Positions 54,737 through 64,000 are shown, counted from the first letter of the stretch. The stretch: DNA of 64,000 nucleotides from an uncultured Synechococcaceae cyanobacterium (GCA_902536065.1 CACAVZ010000005.1:1-64000); one strand, 5' to 3'. Numbers and translations are program-made. The notes: generated by a model from the letters alone, not told the origin.

Positions 54737-55223
54737 TTTTATTAATAAGTTCTTGTTTTGGAGCTTGATTCTGAGAAGGGTTTGAAAATAAATTGAAAAT
54801 TAAGGACGAGGCGATTAGCCCTAGAAGACCTGAAACTAAAATAAATATCCAAAACCCTACTGGACTTAGATCCTTAGATTGTTTCGTTTTATTAGTTTTT
54901 TTAGCAACTTCTTCAACTATTTCTTCTATTTTTATTTCTTGCCTTTCTGTCTTGAATTCATTCATCATAAATTCTGTATCAAGTTTCAGCTTCTGTGAAA
55001 TTCTACGAACCATCGCTTTGATAAATACTCTTTCAGGTAGTTCTTCTTCATTACCTTCTTCAATAGCTTTAAGTTGATGCGACCCAATTTTTAAATCAGA
55101 AGCTAATTCTTCAACAGATTGCTCTCTACTTAACCTTGCCTCTTTAATAAAATTTCCAATTCTCTTTAAAGAGGATTGTTCTGTTTGGGTATTGTCTGCT
55201 GGGTTAGGTTTTATTTCTTTCAA
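54729..55223 (-). CDS. Short RodZ-like HTH membrane protein
   Basis: A 164-residue protein. The N-terminal HTH_25 domain (IGNFIKEARLSREQSVEELASDLKIGSHQLKAIEEGNEEELPERVFIKAMVRRISQKL) matches RodZ, and a single membrane helix lies near 126-148 (GFWIFILVSGLLGLIASSLIFNL). The large periplasmic beta domain of RodZ is absent. RodZ links MreB to rod shape. Prochlorococcus cells are cocci, so this may be a reduced or repurposed form. It is the last gene of a run including cobM, lgt, petA and petC. Confidence 0.75.
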   Translation of the reverse strand: MKEIKPNPADNTQTEQSSLKRIGNFIKEARLSREQSVEELASDLKIGSHQLKAIEEGNEEELPERVFIKAMVRRISQKLKLDTEFMMNEFKTERQEIKIEEIVEEVAKKTNKTKQSKDLSPVGFWIFILVSGLLGLIASSLIFNLFSNPSQNQAPKQELINKTK

Positions 55224-55266
55224 AACAAATAAATTTTTACTAATTATAGTAATTAATATTTTTCTA

Positions 55267-56034
55267 TCAACTTAAAGATGATTTATTCCTAAAAAGATGT
55301 CTATAAGATGGATTATAAAGATTAGATCTTTTTTGAGAATTACAAATTGCTGGGCTAATTATATAAATAGTTGTTCTAATAAGTTTTTTCTCAATAGAAA
55401 ATTTTTCCATATCTTTTAATTCTATTAATGATGTCCAACCATCATCCCAAGATACTCTAAATCCAACAATCACCTTAGTCTCTGGAGGGTAAAACTCTAG
55501 TAGAGTTTCTTGAGACCTTTTCACATGCCTAGCACTTAGATAAAGACATATAGATGAATTGTGTTTCGCAAGATCTTTCAGAGATTCTTTTTCGGGCATC
55601 CCTGTTCGCCCTCCTGTTCTAGTTAAAATTATTGTTTGCGTTATATCAGGGATGGTTAACTCGGCTTCATGATATGCTGCAGCAACTTGAAAAGCACTTA
55701 CGCCAGGTACGACTTCGATTTCTATTTTTTCATTTTTTAAAATTTCGATTTGTTCTCTAATTGCTCCAAAAAGGCAAGGGTCTCCATCATGCAACCTTAT
55801 AACTGTCTTCCCTGCCTGAAGTTTTTCTATCATAATTGAGGTGATTTGCTCTAAGTTAAGGGAACTCGTTTTTATTTTTTCAGAATCATCTTTCGAAAAA
55901 TTTAAAATCTTTTCAGGAATTAGAGAGTCAGTCCAAATAATGACATCTGCAATTTTTATCTTTTTTAATGCTTTTAAAGTTAATAATTCTGGATCCCCTG
56001 GACCAACACCAACAAAAGATATTTTTTTATCCAT
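55267..56034 (-). CDS. cobM: Precorrin-4 C11-methyltransferase
   Basis: A 255-residue SAM-dependent corrin methyltransferase of the cobalamin pathway. The N-terminal [16 protein letters not shown] (about 6-21), [31 protein letters not shown] and the [13 protein letters not shown] motif, which is specific for CobM, are intact. ATG at 56034 is preferred over the upstream GTG at 56052. It overlaps the end of lgt by 8 nt, so they are translationally coupled. It indicates that the organism makes corrin rings de novo. Confidence 0.93.
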   Translation of the reverse strand: MDKKISFVGVGPGDPELLTLKALKKIKIADVIIWTDSLIPEKILNFSKDDSEKIKTSSLNLEQITSIMIEKLQAGKTVIRLHDGDPCLFGAIREQIEILKNEKIEIEVVPGVSAFQVAAAYHEAELTIPDITQTIILTRTGGRTGMPEKESLKDLAKHNSSICLYLSARHVKRSQETLLEFYPPETKVIVGFRVSWDDGWTSLIELKDMEKFSIEKKLIRTTIYIISPAICNSQKRSNLYNPSYRHLFRNKSSLS

Positions 56035-56920
56035 TATTTCTTTTTTTTTCACTGTATGTTCTCAATCTTAAAAAAAATATTCCAATTAATCCAGAAGAAA
56101 ATAGAAAAATACTTATAAATTGAGCCATTCTTATACCGCCATCACAAAAAGGTGGAAGTCCACCAATGCATAGTGGGTCAGTTCTTAAACCTTCAATCCA
56201 GAATCTTCCAAAGCTATAACTTATTAAATAAAGACAGCTAATAAAGCCAGGCCTGAAAAAATCTGTTTTACTTTGGTTATTAAAAATAATAATGAGGAGG
56301 ATGAAAATTAAAATATTCCACAATGACTCATAGAGAAATGTAGGATGAAAAAATTCATAATTAAGAAATTCTAAAGGCCTATTCTGGATAGGTATAAATA
56401 ATTTCCAAGGCAAATTTGTAGGAACTCCAAAGGCTTCATTATTGAAAAAATTTCCCCACCTTCCTATTGATTGTCCAAGAATAATCGAGGGTATTAATAT
56501 ATCTACAAAAGTCTTTAAATTAATTTTTTTAGACTTACAGAAATAGATAATTGATATTAATCCTCCAATTAGACCTCCATGGATTGCGATGCCTCCTTCC
56601 CAAACTGCAAGAAAAGAAGGTATTTGAATGATGTTATTGAATATTTCAAAAGAAGTAAAAAAGTTCTCTCCGCTATATTGCCTCCACTCAAAAATTACGT
56701 AATAAGCTCTAGCTCCAATTATTGAAGAGATTATTAATGATGGAAGTATTTCACTAATGTACTCTGGGTTAATATTTCTTGCCTTTGCTAGTTTTTTAGA
56801 GACAAATAGGCCTATTAAGACTGAAACCGAAATAAGCAGTCCGTACCATCTAATAGTTATAAATCCTAAATTTAAAAAAGTTTCTCCTGGCGATTGTATA
56901 AAGGCTTCAAGTATAAGCAT
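56027..56920 (-). CDS. lgt: Prolipoprotein diacylglyceryl transferase
   Basis: A 297-residue integral membrane enzyme that transfers diacylglyceryl from phosphatidylglycerol to the lipobox cysteine of prolipoproteins. It has about seven helices. The Lgt signature [13 protein letters not shown] (about 154-166) is intact, as are IRWYGLL near the N-terminus and the C-terminal region [14 protein letters not shown]. Substrates likely include the lipoproteins at 34353 and 36685 in this window. It lies 10 nt downstream of petA. Confidence 0.96.
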   Translation of the reverse strand: MLILEAFIQSPGETFLNLGFITIRWYGLLISVSVLIGLFVSKKLAKARNINPEYISEILPSLIISSIIGARAYYVIFEWRQYSGENFFTSFEIFNNIIQIPSFLAVWEGGIAIHGGLIGGLISIIYFCKSKKINLKTFVDILIPSIILGQSIGRWGNFFNNEAFGVPTNLPWKLFIPIQNRPLEFLNYEFFHPTFLYESLWNILIFILLIIIFNNQSKTDFFRPGFISCLYLISYSFGRFWIEGLRTDPLCIGGLPPFCDGGIRMAQFISIFLFSSGLIGIFFLRLRTYSEKKRNNG

Positions 56921-56930
56921 TTAAAGAAAG

Positions 56931-57884
56931 TTAGATACCCTCTGCTGCTTGAACTTTTTCTACTTGTTTTTTCTTTAATACTAACAGTATTTGAGTTAGG
57001 CCTACACCAATGAAGAATGCAATCAATCCAATTACTCTATAAGGGCTCTGAAGTACAACCTCAGCATCTAATTGCCCAAAACCGCCAACGTTGGGATCAT
57101 TAGTGAGAGGGTCACCTGCATTAATTTTATCTTGTGCTTTTACGATAAGTTGAGGACCAACAGGCACTGCTTCAGTAGTTATTTCACCATTCTCGTTTTC
57201 TATATTGACCTTATAGCTACCATCTTCAATTGTATCTATTGAATTTATAGTGCCTGAAGTAGAAGAAGTGAAAACTACATTATTGCTTTTGTCTCCAGTT
57301 GGGTATACCTGACCTCTACCTCTGTTGCCTCCAATATGTAACGAGTATTTTCCATAGTGATATTCTTTATTAGTGGATGGATCAGGGGAAAGTACAGGAA
57401 AAACTATTTCTTTATTAGTATCGCCAGGTAAAGGTCCGACAATGATTATATTATCTTTCTCTTCACTGTAATTAGTGAAGTAAACCCCTTCAGTCTCCTC
57501 TTTGATTTCTTCACTCCATCTTTCTTGTGGAGCAAGTTTAAAGCCATCAGGAAGCATTACAACAGCACCAACTTGTAATGGAACTTCAGAACCATCAGCA
57601 CCTATCTCTTTTAAGTCATTTTTGTAAGGTATTTTGACTACAGCTTTGAAAACACTGTCTGCTCCAACAGATTGTGGAACCTCTGCAATTGTAGGCATCT
57701 GAGCTAGATGACAATTTGCACAGACTATCTTACCTGTTGCTTCTCTTGGGGATTCATAGTTTTGCTGAGCCCAAAATGGATAAGCAAAAGTGATCTTTGG
57801 ATAAAATACAATGCTCGAAATGAAAAGCAGAGTACAGATAAATAAACTTGTTTTTTTCATGATTTGATTTTTAAGACCTTTCAT
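56931..57884 (-). CDS. petA: Cytochrome f
   Basis: A 317-residue c-type cytochrome of the b6f complex. ATG at 57884 follows the petC stop by 4 nt and gives the known length. A Sec signal peptide ends before Y35 (AYPFWAQ), which becomes the N-terminal heme ligand. The heme c site is C55-A-N-C58-H59. The lumenal domain is followed by one C-terminal membrane anchor ([20 protein letters not shown]). It forms an operon with petC upstream. Confidence 0.98.
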   Translation of the reverse strand: MKGLKNQIMKKTSLFICTLLFISSIVFYPKITFAYPFWAQQNYESPREATGKIVCANCHLAQMPTIAEVPQSVGADSVFKAVVKIPYKNDLKEIGADGSEVPLQVGAVVMLPDGFKLAPQERWSEEIKEETEGVYFTNYSEEKDNIIIVGPLPGDTNKEIVFPVLSPDPSTNKEYHYGKYSLHIGGNRGRGQVYPTGDKSNNVVFTSSTSGTINSIDTIEDGSYKVNIENENGEITTEAVPVGPQLIVKAQDKINAGDPLTNDPNVGGFGQLDAEVVLQSPYRVIGLIAFFIGVGLTQILLVLKKKQVEKVQAAEGI

Positions 57885-57888
57885 TTTT

Positions 57889-58425
57889 TTATGCCCACCA
57901 TGGATTTTCATTAGTTCTGAAGTCAGTTTCTGACCATTGTTTGACGAGTACAGCATCATCTTCAATATCGACATGAGCTAGAGCTAAAGATAAAGGAGCA
58001 GGCCCTCTTACTACCTTCCCATTAGTATCGTACTGACTGCCATGACAAGGACATATAAATTTATTAGCACCACTATCCCATGGGACAACGCAACCTAAAT
58101 GAGTACAAATTGCATTTAAACCAAATTCTCCTATTTCTCCACCCTCATTAACTATTAAATAAGTTGGATCTCCCTTTAGACCCTGCACTAGACTTCTGTC
58201 TCCTGCTTGATGGGTAGCTAACCAGCCTGTCTTAGTTATTGGATTCCCTAATTCATCTTTAGCAGAAGTTCCACCTCCACCACCGCCTGCTCTTAAAGGC
58301 ATGAAATAATTTGCTACAGGGTAAAGGGCTCCTAACGCTACACCAGTTGCAGTACCAAATGTAAGAAGATTCATAAATTGCCTTCGACCCATTGAAGGGA
58401 CATCATTGGAACTTAATTGAGTCAT
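57889..58425 (-). CDS. petC: Cytochrome b6f Rieske iron-sulfur protein
   Basis: A 178-residue subunit with a 2Fe-2S cluster ligated by C107, H109, C125 and H128, in CTHLGC and CPCHGSQY; C112 and C127 form the conserved disulfide. The uncleaved N-terminal Tat-type anchor carries MGRRQFMNL and one membrane helix, followed by a Gly-rich hinge (AGGGGGGTS). It transfers electrons from plastoquinol to cytochrome f. petA follows directly on the same strand. Confidence 0.98.
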   Translation of the reverse strand: MTQLSSNDVPSMGRRQFMNLLTFGTATGVALGALYPVANYFMPLRAGGGGGGTSAKDELGNPITKTGWLATHQAGDRSLVQGLKGDPTYLIVNEGGEIGEFGLNAICTHLGCVVPWDSGANKFICPCHGSQYDTNGKVVRGPAPLSLALAHVDIEDDAVLVKQWSETDFRTNENPWWA

Positions 58426-58548
58426 TCGCTACTTGGTTCTGTTATTTATTAGTTATTATGAATCAAATTGATCAATTTCTGTTGCAAATAGATAGGACTT
58501 TTAATAATTTAAAGTAAAAGTTTAGGAAGTCTTAATTAACTGATTTAA

Positions 58549-58866
58549 ATGAACCCATTACTAGTAGATGAAGTTATACATTATTTGATTCATCGCTGGG
58601 GGAAAAAATATGATTTTAGACTCTTCAGAAGAGGAAAATTTGTTTATTTTCAAATGATGTGGGGATTTCTAGGGCAAGAATCATTCCCTTTAAGTGAAGA
58701 TGAATATAAAAAATCAATAGCTGATAAAATCGAGATTTTAAATAGATGTGGATATTCAGAAGAAGTAAGGGAATGGCTAAAGAAAGTCAATGCTAAGCCA
58801 AGATTAGGTAGAGCTATCAGCTTGCAATTAAATCTTAATGAGAAGATGAAAGAGTTTTTGACTTAA
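58549..58866 (+). CDS. DUF3067 protein
   Basis: A 105-residue soluble protein of the cyanobacterial/plastid DUF3067 family. EVIHYLIHRWGKKYDFRLFRRGKFVYFQMMWGFLGQESFPLSEDEY is the conserved core, followed by GRAISLQLNL near the C-terminus. The family has no settled function; its distribution suggests a role in photosynthetic organisms, and it is divergent from petC here. The last 32 nt overlap the 3' end of the convergent tatC gene. Confidence 0.82.
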   Translation: MNPLLVDEVIHYLIHRWGKKYDFRLFRRGKFVYFQMMWGFLGQESFPLSEDEYKKSIADKIEILNRCGYSEEVREWLKKVNAKPRLGRAISLQLNLNEKMKEFLT

Positions 58867-59593
58867 GATTTTCAGATAAGTAAGTTAGTCCAGTACCCAC
58901 AAAAAATAAAAACACAATAGATATAGATAGCAATGACATAGTCAATGGGTCCGTTGAAGGGGTAATCACCGCAGATAATATTGCTGAGGAAATTACAACT
59001 ATCTTCCAATTCGAAATCATTTTTTCTGTTGTGATTATTCCAAGAGAACCAAGAATAAATTGTAATACTGGCAATTGAAAAGCTATTGCAGTACTGGACA
59101 TTAATAAGAGTACAAAATCGAAATATCTTTCTATAGACCAAGTTGGTTCAACAATATCAGCACCAAAACTAATGAAGAAATTTATTGCTGCAGGGACTAA
59201 TATCCACCATGAAAAAATTAATCCTAAAAAAAACAGAAGACCTGAACCAAAAACTGCGGGCAAGATAAGACTTTTTTCTTGTTTTGTTAAACCAGGAGAA
59301 ATGAATAATATTATTTGATAAAAAATATAAGGCATAGAAACTATCAATCCGCTGTAACCTGCAACTTTAATAGCGACAAATAAAAACTCTCCTGGAGCAA
59401 GTTGTAGTAAATGAATATCTCCAGCTGGGATTTCTAAAAAAGATATTAATGGCTTTATGATGAGAAAACTAAAAAATATCGATATAAGTATTGAGTAAAT
59501 TGAGTTTAGTATCCTTTGACGAAGCTCCTCTAAATGATCACTAAAAGTCATTGAATCTGATAGTTTATTTTCACTTTGACCTGTTCCTCTCAT
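58835..59593 (-). CDS. tatC: Sec-independent protein translocase TatC
   Basis: A 252-residue integral membrane protein that recognises twin-arginine signals. It has six helices. The N-terminal SDHLEELRQRIL motif (about 19-30) and PGLTKQEKSLILPAVFGSGLLFFLG are typical, with SAVITPSTDPLTMSLLSI near the C-terminus. PetC and the binding protein at 36685 both have Tat-type signals and are candidate substrates. A small 86-aa gene lies 80 nt upstream on the same strand. Confidence 0.96.
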   Translation of the reverse strand: MRGTGQSENKLSDSMTFSDHLEELRQRILNSIYSILISIFFSFLIIKPLISFLEIPAGDIHLLQLAPGEFLFVAIKVAGYSGLIVSMPYIFYQIILFISPGLTKQEKSLILPAVFGSGLLFFLGLIFSWWILVPAAINFFISFGADIVEPTWSIERYFDFVLLLMSSTAIAFQLPVLQFILGSLGIITTEKMISNWKIVVISSAILSAVITPSTDPLTMSLLSISIVFLFFVGTGLTYLSENLKSKTLSSSH

Positions 59594-59673
59594 TATTATT
59601 TGATAAATATTTTGTAAGAAAAAGGTTTAGAATTACTATTGTGAAAGTCCAATTTATTTTTCGATAATCTTAA

Positions 59674-59934
59674 TTATTTGCTTAATTTAGGATTTGTTGG
59701 ATCTGGTAATAAGAAAGGAGGAGCATCATTTAAAGATGATTCACCATAAGTTTCATATTCTCTATATCCACCCATTTTCCCATTTGTTTTCATTAAAGCG
59801 CTTACAAAGGCAAGTAGTAAGAAAACAGTAGGAGCTCCAATTATTAATGCAGCACCAAATAGATATCCAACAATAAATTCTGGAAAGCTATGATTTCCTA
59901 AAAATTCATGAGTGCCTAAAAGAAAATCAAACAT
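59674..59934 (-). CDS. Small membrane protein of unknown function
   Basis: An 86-residue protein with a single predicted membrane helix (about 25-48, YLFGAALIIGAPTVFLLLAFVSAL) and a Gly/Tyr/Pro-rich soluble tail (MGGYREYETYGES ... PPFLLPDPTNPKLSK). I do not recognise a named family. The arrangement recalls small thylakoid subunits, but this is only an impression. It lies between the NFACT gene and tatC on the same strand. Confidence 0.6.
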   Translation of the reverse strand: MFDFLLGTHEFLGNHSFPEFIVGYLFGAALIIGAPTVFLLLAFVSALMKTNGKMGGYREYETYGESSLNDAPPFLLPDPTNPKLSK

Positions 59935-59962
59935 TTAGATTTAAAATTTTTTTTATTATAAA

Positions 59963-61687
59963 CTAAATTACCGTTTTAAGATTTTTTTTAATGTAATCTT
60001 CTCCTCTTGTAGGATTTCCCCATATAATTTCTCCATTTTTAAAGGAAACGCAACCCGGTCCTCCGTTTTTGATTTTTTGCAAATCTTTAATCTTTACTAA
60101 ATTAATTGGAACTTTAATGTTTCTTTTTGCCTTACTAAATAAAGCAGCTAAATCTGCAGCTATTTGAAGATCTTGTTCAGATGCTACTTGAGATGAAGAC
60201 TTCAAAACTACATGACTTCCTGGTGATTCCTGTGCATGAAACCATAAATCGCCTTTTTTTGAGAACTTAAAGCTTATTAAGTCATTTTGCCTCATATTTC
60301 GTCCTACCTGAAGCTTTAATCCTGTGGGAGTGTCAACTTGAATTGGTGAAGACTCTATCTCATATGTACTTTTCTGATCTTCTCTTTGCTTCTTGATATT
60401 GATATTAAACTCGTTACAAATTTCTTCCATAATTTCTTCTAGAAGTTTGATTCTCATAGAAAGTTTTTCATGATTTAAAGAATTTAAATTTTCTAGAAGC
60501 GTAGTGAATTCTTCTAATCTCTCTATATTTGTTTTGTAAATACTTAATCTTTCTTTTATTAAATCTCTAGATCTCTTTAGTTTTTTTGATTTTTTATATA
60601 GTTTTTGTCCCTTTATAATGTCTTGTTTTTTAATTTCATGTGAAGAAAATATAATATCAGCTTTTTCTTTATATATCTCGTAGTTTTCTGATTTTGTAAG
60701 AAGATCATATTGAATATTTAAATTCTTTTTCTCAGTATTGGTTTGTTTAAAAATTATCCCTTCAATTTTCTTTTCCAATAATTGAAGTTTTTTTTGTTTC
60801 AGATGATAATCATAATAATTCTCTAAGCTTGTACATAAATCTATATTATTTTCGCAATTAATTTCATTATCAAAAAACCAAACGCAATAAAAATCTTTGT
60901 TGAATGTAGAAAAGTTAAAGTTATTGTTTTTAAACCTGTTTATCCAAATCTTCCAATTTTTAAATATCTCATTTAAGTCTGAGTTGCTAATGAAATCAAT
61001 ATTTTTTTCCATTATTTCTGAATTAACAGTTGCGCTAACAACCTCTAATTGTTTTGTGAGGATAGGGCTTACTCCTTGATAGGTATTTATTAAACAGTAT
61101 TTCAAAGACTCAGGTACTATTGAAATTGAGTCTTTCCATGATTGAAAAGACTCATCTTCTCTTGGTTGTTTTTTGAGATTGACTGGAGGGCCAGAATAAA
61201 TTGATCCTGTTGAAATTGTTCTAAAACTAGATTGACTTGATTTAATTTGTTTACCAACGGCAATTATTTTATGTTTATTATCCAGATAAAAAATATTACT
61301 ATGTTTTCCCATTAATTCAAAAATTAAATACTTATTAATTTCATCTCCAGGTTTTTTTGCAAAACTAAATTTTATAACTCTCTCGAAATCATCTTGATCA
61401 ATCGAAATTAAAGCCATATACTTTAATCCGTATCTAATTTGTTTGGAAAGTGTGCTTTCTCTCCCAATCTTTTCTGGCTTATTTATCTTTAGTATTCTTG
61501 GAGAGTCCCCATTCCATGAAACTTCTAACCATGTTTGAGAATCAACTCCTCTGAAACATAACTGAATTGTATTAGGCTCTGGTTGTTGGGCAGTCTCAAA
61601 CTTTGTAGGTAAGATGTTCTTCGTCAAATAATGCAAAACAGATCTAATAGATGTAATATCCATTATCTGTGGAACACCTTTTTGCAT
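59963..61687 (-). CDS. NFACT family protein (RqcH/FbpA-like)
   Basis: A 574-residue NFACT protein. The N-terminal domain (DITSIRSVLHYL ... FELMGKHSNIFYL) is followed by a long coiled coil (about 310-440) and the C-terminal NFACT-R domain (GRNMRQNDLISF, GDLWFHAQESPGSHVVLKS). Relatives such as RqcH recruit tRNA to stalled 50S subunits and drive alanine-tail addition in ribosome quality control; some are adhesins. A GGA-type Shine-Dalgarno supports the ATG at 61687; a second ATG lies eight codons in. It is divergent from gmk. Confidence 0.85.
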   Translation of the reverse strand: MQKGVPQIMDITSIRSVLHYLTKNILPTKFETAQQPEPNTIQLCFRGVDSQTWLEVSWNGDSPRILKINKPEKIGRESTLSKQIRYGLKYMALISIDQDDFERVIKFSFAKKPGDEINKYLIFELMGKHSNIFYLDNKHKIIAVGKQIKSSQSSFRTISTGSIYSGPPVNLKKQPREDESFQSWKDSISIVPESLKYCLINTYQGVSPILTKQLEVVSATVNSEIMEKNIDFISNSDLNEIFKNWKIWINRFKNNNFNFSTFNKDFYCVWFFDNEINCENNIDLCTSLENYYDYHLKQKKLQLLEKKIEGIIFKQTNTEKKNLNIQYDLLTKSENYEIYKEKADIIFSSHEIKKQDIIKGQKLYKKSKKLKRSRDLIKERLSIYKTNIERLEEFTTLLENLNSLNHEKLSMRIKLLEEIMEEICNEFNINIKKQREDQKSTYEIESSPIQVDTPTGLKLQVGRNMRQNDLISFKFSKKGDLWFHAQESPGSHVVLKSSSQVASEQDLQIAADLAALFSKAKRNIKVPINLVKIKDLQKIKNGGPGCVSFKNGEIIWGNPTRGEDYIKKNLKTVI

Positions 61688-61736
61688 TATTCCTTTTTAA
61701 TTCACAAGATTTTTATTTTACTGTAAAAAATTTTAT

Positions 61737-62291
61737 ATGAAAAATCAAAAAAAACTTATCATCCTTACCGGACCCAGCGGGGTAGGTAAAGGAACAGTTG
61801 TTAAAGAAGTATTAGGTAAAGAAAAAAATTTTTGGCTTTCAATATCTGCAACTACTAGAGAACCTAGAGAGGGAGAGAAGGACGGAGAAAATTACTACTT
61901 TTTAAATAAAGAAAAGTTTAAAGAAATGATTGAACAAAACCTTTTCCTTGAATGGGCTCAATTTGCTGGAAACTACTATGGAACGCCTTTGTCTTCTGTT
62001 AATGAGAAAATAAAAAAGGGATTTACCGTACTGCTTGAAATTGAAGTAGAGGGTGCAAGGCAAATAAAAAATAAGTTTCCTAATTCACAGTCAATATTTT
62101 TACTTCCACCGGATAAAGAAGAGTTAGAGAGGAGAATAAGAAATAGAGGTACAGAAAAAGAAGAGGCTATTAAAAAAAGACTCTCAAGGGCTAATTATGA
62201 GATTTCAGTATCAAATGAATTTGATTTTGCATTAACAAATCACAATGTTTATGAAACAGCAAAAAAAATAATCAAGTTAATAAAAACTTGA
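61737..62291 (+). CDS. gmk: Guanylate kinase
   Basis: A 184-residue P-loop kinase that phosphorylates GMP to GDP. The P-loop GPSGVGKGT is at 12-20. STTREPREGEKDG-type (ATTREPREGEKDGENYYF) and FLEWAQFAGNYYGTP bind GMP. RRIRNRGTEKEEAIKKRL is the lid. The stop lies within a stem-loop. It converges on psaJ with a 14-nt gap. Confidence 0.96.
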   Translation: MKNQKKLIILTGPSGVGKGTVVKEVLGKEKNFWLSISATTREPREGEKDGENYYFLNKEKFKEMIEQNLFLEWAQFAGNYYGTPLSSVNEKIKKGFTVLLEIEVEGARQIKNKFPNSQSIFLLPPDKEELERRIRNRGTEKEEAIKKRLSRANYEISVSNEFDFALTNHNVYETAKKIIKLIKT

Positions 62292-62298
62292 TTATTTT
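62265..62298. terminator. Bidirectional stem-loop between gmk and psaJ
   Basis: A 12-bp perfect inverted repeat (62265-62276 with 62287-62298, 10-nt loop) spans the gmk stop codon and lies just past the psaJ stop on the other strand. Each side is flanked by an A or T run, so it could end transcription from both convergent operons. Confidence 0.55.
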
Positions 62299-62305
62299 CT
62301 ATTTA

Positions 62306-62440
62306 TTAACTCATTGGATGGAATAATAAATCTGGGAAAAACCTATTAAATTCAATAATTATTCCAGCTGTAAGGCTTAGCCAAATTGCTGCTACCACTG
62401 GAGCAGATCTGACAAATTTTGTGTTTAGAATTTTGAACAT
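62306..62440 (-). CDS. psaJ: Photosystem I reaction center subunit IX
   Basis: A 44-residue single-pass thylakoid protein: [20 protein letters not shown], then a hydrophobic helix ([14 protein letters not shown]) and the tail PDLLFHPMS. It stabilises PsaF and binds chlorophyll and carotenoid at the periphery of photosystem I. The ORF is below common length cutoffs but matches PsaJ throughout. It follows psaF by 29 nt, the usual psaFJ arrangement. Confidence 0.95.
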   Translation of the reverse strand: MFKILNTKFVRSAPVVAAIWLSLTAGIIIEFNRFFPDLLFHPMS

Positions 62441-62469
62441 TTGTTTTTTATGAAAGTTTTTAAGGATGT

Positions 62470-63024
62470 TTAGCGAGGACCATTAAGTGTGATGTTGTTA
62501 TCTTTCTCTCTTAAATCTCCATTTCTACCTTGTTTATTGGCAAGAAGAGGCCATTGCGCTCCTTTTATAAGACATTTTCTGGCTAAGTCTAGGTCAATAA
62601 TGATCTCAAGATCTGCTGGATTCTTAGTCTTTTTTGATTCAATCAGATACTCTCTTCCTGACCAACCTATTATTCCAGCAATATAAATGAACAATACTCC
62701 TGGAATAAGTAAATCTCCTTCATGACCTCTATTTAAAAGTGCTCCCCATGGCTCAAGAGGGGGTCCAATAATTAAATGTGGAAGACCATCATCTCCACAT
62801 GATGCTTTTCCATATCTTTCAAATCTTGCGATGTCTTTTTGAGTAGTTGCAGTATTTGCTCTCTCAATGAATTTAGGATTTTCAGAGCATTTTGTGAGGG
62901 CTGAAGCAGTATATTCAGTGCTAGCTCTATCTGCGTTTAAGGCAGGCCCATTGGCAGCTAGAGCAATTGGAGTAATTCCGAGGAACAGAAAAACTGAGGT
63001 TATGATTGAAAAAAAGAATTTCAT
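62470..63024 (-). CDS. psaF: Photosystem I reaction center subunit III
   Basis: A 184-residue PSI subunit with a cleaved N-terminal signal ([22 protein letters not shown]). The lumenal domain has conserved cysteines in [11 protein letters not shown] and [14 protein letters not shown], followed by [18 protein letters not shown] and a membrane helix ([23 protein letters not shown]). ATG at 63024 is chosen over a TTG three codons upstream. It docks the lumenal electron donor in some organisms. It is co-directional with psaJ and divergent from tsaD. Confidence 0.96.
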   Translation of the reverse strand: MKFFFSIITSVFLFLGITPIALAANGPALNADRASTEYTASALTKCSENPKFIERANTATTQKDIARFERYGKASCGDDGLPHLIIGPPLEPWGALLNRGHEGDLLIPGVLFIYIAGIIGWSGREYLIESKKTKNPADLEIIIDLDLARKCLIKGAQWPLLANKQGRNGDLREKDNNITLNGPR

Positions 63025-63098
63025 AAGTTGCAATCTTTAATTCCTTATAGTGTGTTAAGTAAGAAATTAATATTAAAATAAAACAAGTTGAATCAAAA

Positions 63099-64000
63099 AT
63101 GCATAAAGTTTTAGCTATTGAAACAAGTTGTGATGAGACATCTGTCTCAATAGTTTCTAATATTGGCGATACTTTCAAAATTCATTCAAATATCATTGCA
63201 TCTCAAATTGAAGATCATTCAAAATGGGGAGGAGTTGTTCCTGAACTAGCAGCTAGAAAACACCTTGAGTTATTGCCTTTTGTTTTGGAAAAGGCATTAA
63301 AAGAGTCAAAAATTAAGATTGATGAAATTGATTATATTGCGTCAACTGTAGCCCCTGGATTAGTTGGATGCTTAAGAGTTGGTTCTATTACGGCAAGATC
63401 ACTTTGCGCTTTACATTCAAAGCCATTTTTGGGAATTCATCACTTGGAGGGACATTTATCATCAATTTTATTTTCAGAAAACTATCCTAAGAAACCTTTT
63501 ATTACGTTACTTGTAAGTGGCGGTCATACAGAACTTATAAAAGTAGATGAGAGAAGGAGAATGCAAAGACTTGGTAAAAGTTTTGACGATGCCGCTGGAG
63601 AAGCTTTTGATAAAGTTGGAAGACTATTGGGTCTTAGTTATCCAGGAGGACCGGCAATTGAAAAGGTTGCTAAAAAAGGAGATCCTTTGAAATTTAATCT
63701 ACCAAAATGTAGGATTTCAGATAAAAAGGGTGGATTTCTTAAATATGATTTTTCTTTTAGTGGTCTAAAAACTGCTGTATTAAGGTTGGTTGAGAAATTA
63801 AATATAGAAGGTAAGATCATCCCAGTTCCTGATATTGCTGCGAGCTTTGAGAGAGTAGTAGCAGAGGTTTTGGTAGAGAGAACTTTAGTGTGTGCAAAAG
63901 ACTATAACTTGAGAGATGTTGTTGTTGTTGGGGGTGTGGCTGCTAACAATACATTAAGAAAAATGATGATTAGTGAAGCTAGCAAAAAATCTATTAAAGT
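63099..64000 (+). CDS. tsaD: tRNA N6-adenosine threonylcarbamoyltransferase (cut by window edge)
   Basis: The ORF starts at ATG 63099 and runs off the window with about 300 codons visible of an expected 350 or so. TsaD transfers the threonylcarbamoyl group to A37 of ANN-decoding tRNAs. VLAIETSCDETSVSIV is at 4-19. The metal-binding HxxxH is H115/H119 in HLEGH, and SGGHTEL and SFDDAAGEAFDKVGRLL follow. GGVAANNTLR near the cut end is also diagnostic. The C-terminal end is outside the window. Confidence 0.96.
   Translation, partial: MHKVLAIETSCDETSVSIVSNIGDTFKIHSNIIASQIEDHSKWGGVVPELAARKHLELLPFVLEKALKESKIKIDEIDYIASTVAPGLVGCLRVGSITARSLCALHSKPFLGIHHLEGHLSSILFSENYPKKPFITLLVSGGHTELIKVDERRRMQRLGKSFDDAAGEAFDKVGRLLGLSYPGGPAIEKVAKKGDPLKFNLPKCRISDKKGGFLKYDFSFSGLKTAVLRLVEKLNIEGKIIPVPDIAASFERVVAEVLVERTLVCAKDYNLRDVVVVGGVAANNTLRKMMISEASKKSIK

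Noticed and set aside
57885..57974. N-terminal extension of cytochrome f overlapping petC
   Set aside because: The extra 30 residues come from reading petC in another frame. The ATG at 57884 gives the normal 317-residue protein with its signal peptide.
58453..58515. Nineteen-residue ORF (MNQIDQFLL...) between petC and the DUF3067 gene
   Set aside because: It is too short and has no supporting feature; this intergenic region probably holds divergent promoters.

Overview
The window looks like a stretch of chromosome from a very AT-rich marine picocyanobacterium, most likely a high-light-adapted Prochlorococcus. Three things support this: the photosynthesis genes (psaF, psaJ, petC, petA, chlG, ndhB), the compact low-GC gene layout, and the recognisable protein sequences and gene order (gmk-psaJ-psaF-tsaD, ctaCDE beside ctaAB, mqo-lepA). 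The assignment rests on recall of these families. No database was searched and the strain is not determined. I see no rRNA, tRNA, CRISPR array, insertion sequence or prophage. Both window edges cut a gene: an acyl-CoA synthetase on the left and tsaD on the right.

Layout: 1-8 kb holds an acyl-CoA synthetase tail, a YlqD-like protein, pyruvate dehydrogenase E2, queA, then cysK and two trans-sulfuration PLP enzymes, then rpsD. 8-19 kb holds yidD, a glutaredoxin-like protein, murE, a frameshifted short-chain dehydrogenase, a class V aminotransferase, an arsenite methyltransferase, a DUF4278 gene with a structured leader, a NifU-like scaffold, mqo, lepA, a peptide-type ABC permease and trmH. 19-22 kb is a small accessory-looking cluster: DCC protein, TIGR03643 protein, a tiny DUF2256 Cys-rich protein and a photolyase/cryptochrome-related protein, followed by two very small ORFs. 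22-34 kb holds rsmB, a class A penicillin-binding protein, chlG, hisF, menG/ubiE, a DciA-like protein, birA, a LolD-type ATPase, ndhB and topA. 34-39 kb holds a repeat-bearing lipoprotein, DUF2232, UPF0284 (CobT-like), a Tat-type lipoprotein binding protein, a ferredoxin-fused aldo/keto reductase, ribE and cyAbrB. 40-47 kb is the cytochrome c oxidase and heme A/O block plus an ABC-2 exporter. 47-64 kb holds groL, fabG, ispD, an LD-carboxypeptidase, ubiA, ppx, a short RodZ-like protein, cobM, lgt, petA-petC, tatC, an NFACT protein, gmk, psaJ-psaF and tsaD.

Most of the window is core metabolism. ctaC-D-E and ctaA-B supply a complete aa3-type oxidase and its heme. petC and the binding protein at 36.7 kb both carry twin-arginine signals, and tatC lies in the same window. 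lgt would lipidate the lipoproteins at 34.4 and 36.7 kb. The best candidates for new biology are the light/DNA-repair cluster at 19.4-21.7 kb, whose photolyase-like protein lacks two expected iron-sulfur ligands; the poly-A frameshift in the dehydrogenase at 10.46 kb; the structured, partly translatable leader of the DUF4278 gene near 13.2 kb; and the in-frame tandem repeats at 34.5 and 47.4 kb. Five features were found by direct reading of short frames: DUF2256 (43 aa), two ORFs at 21.8-22.1 kb, a 59-aa membrane protein at 49.6 kb, and psaJ.
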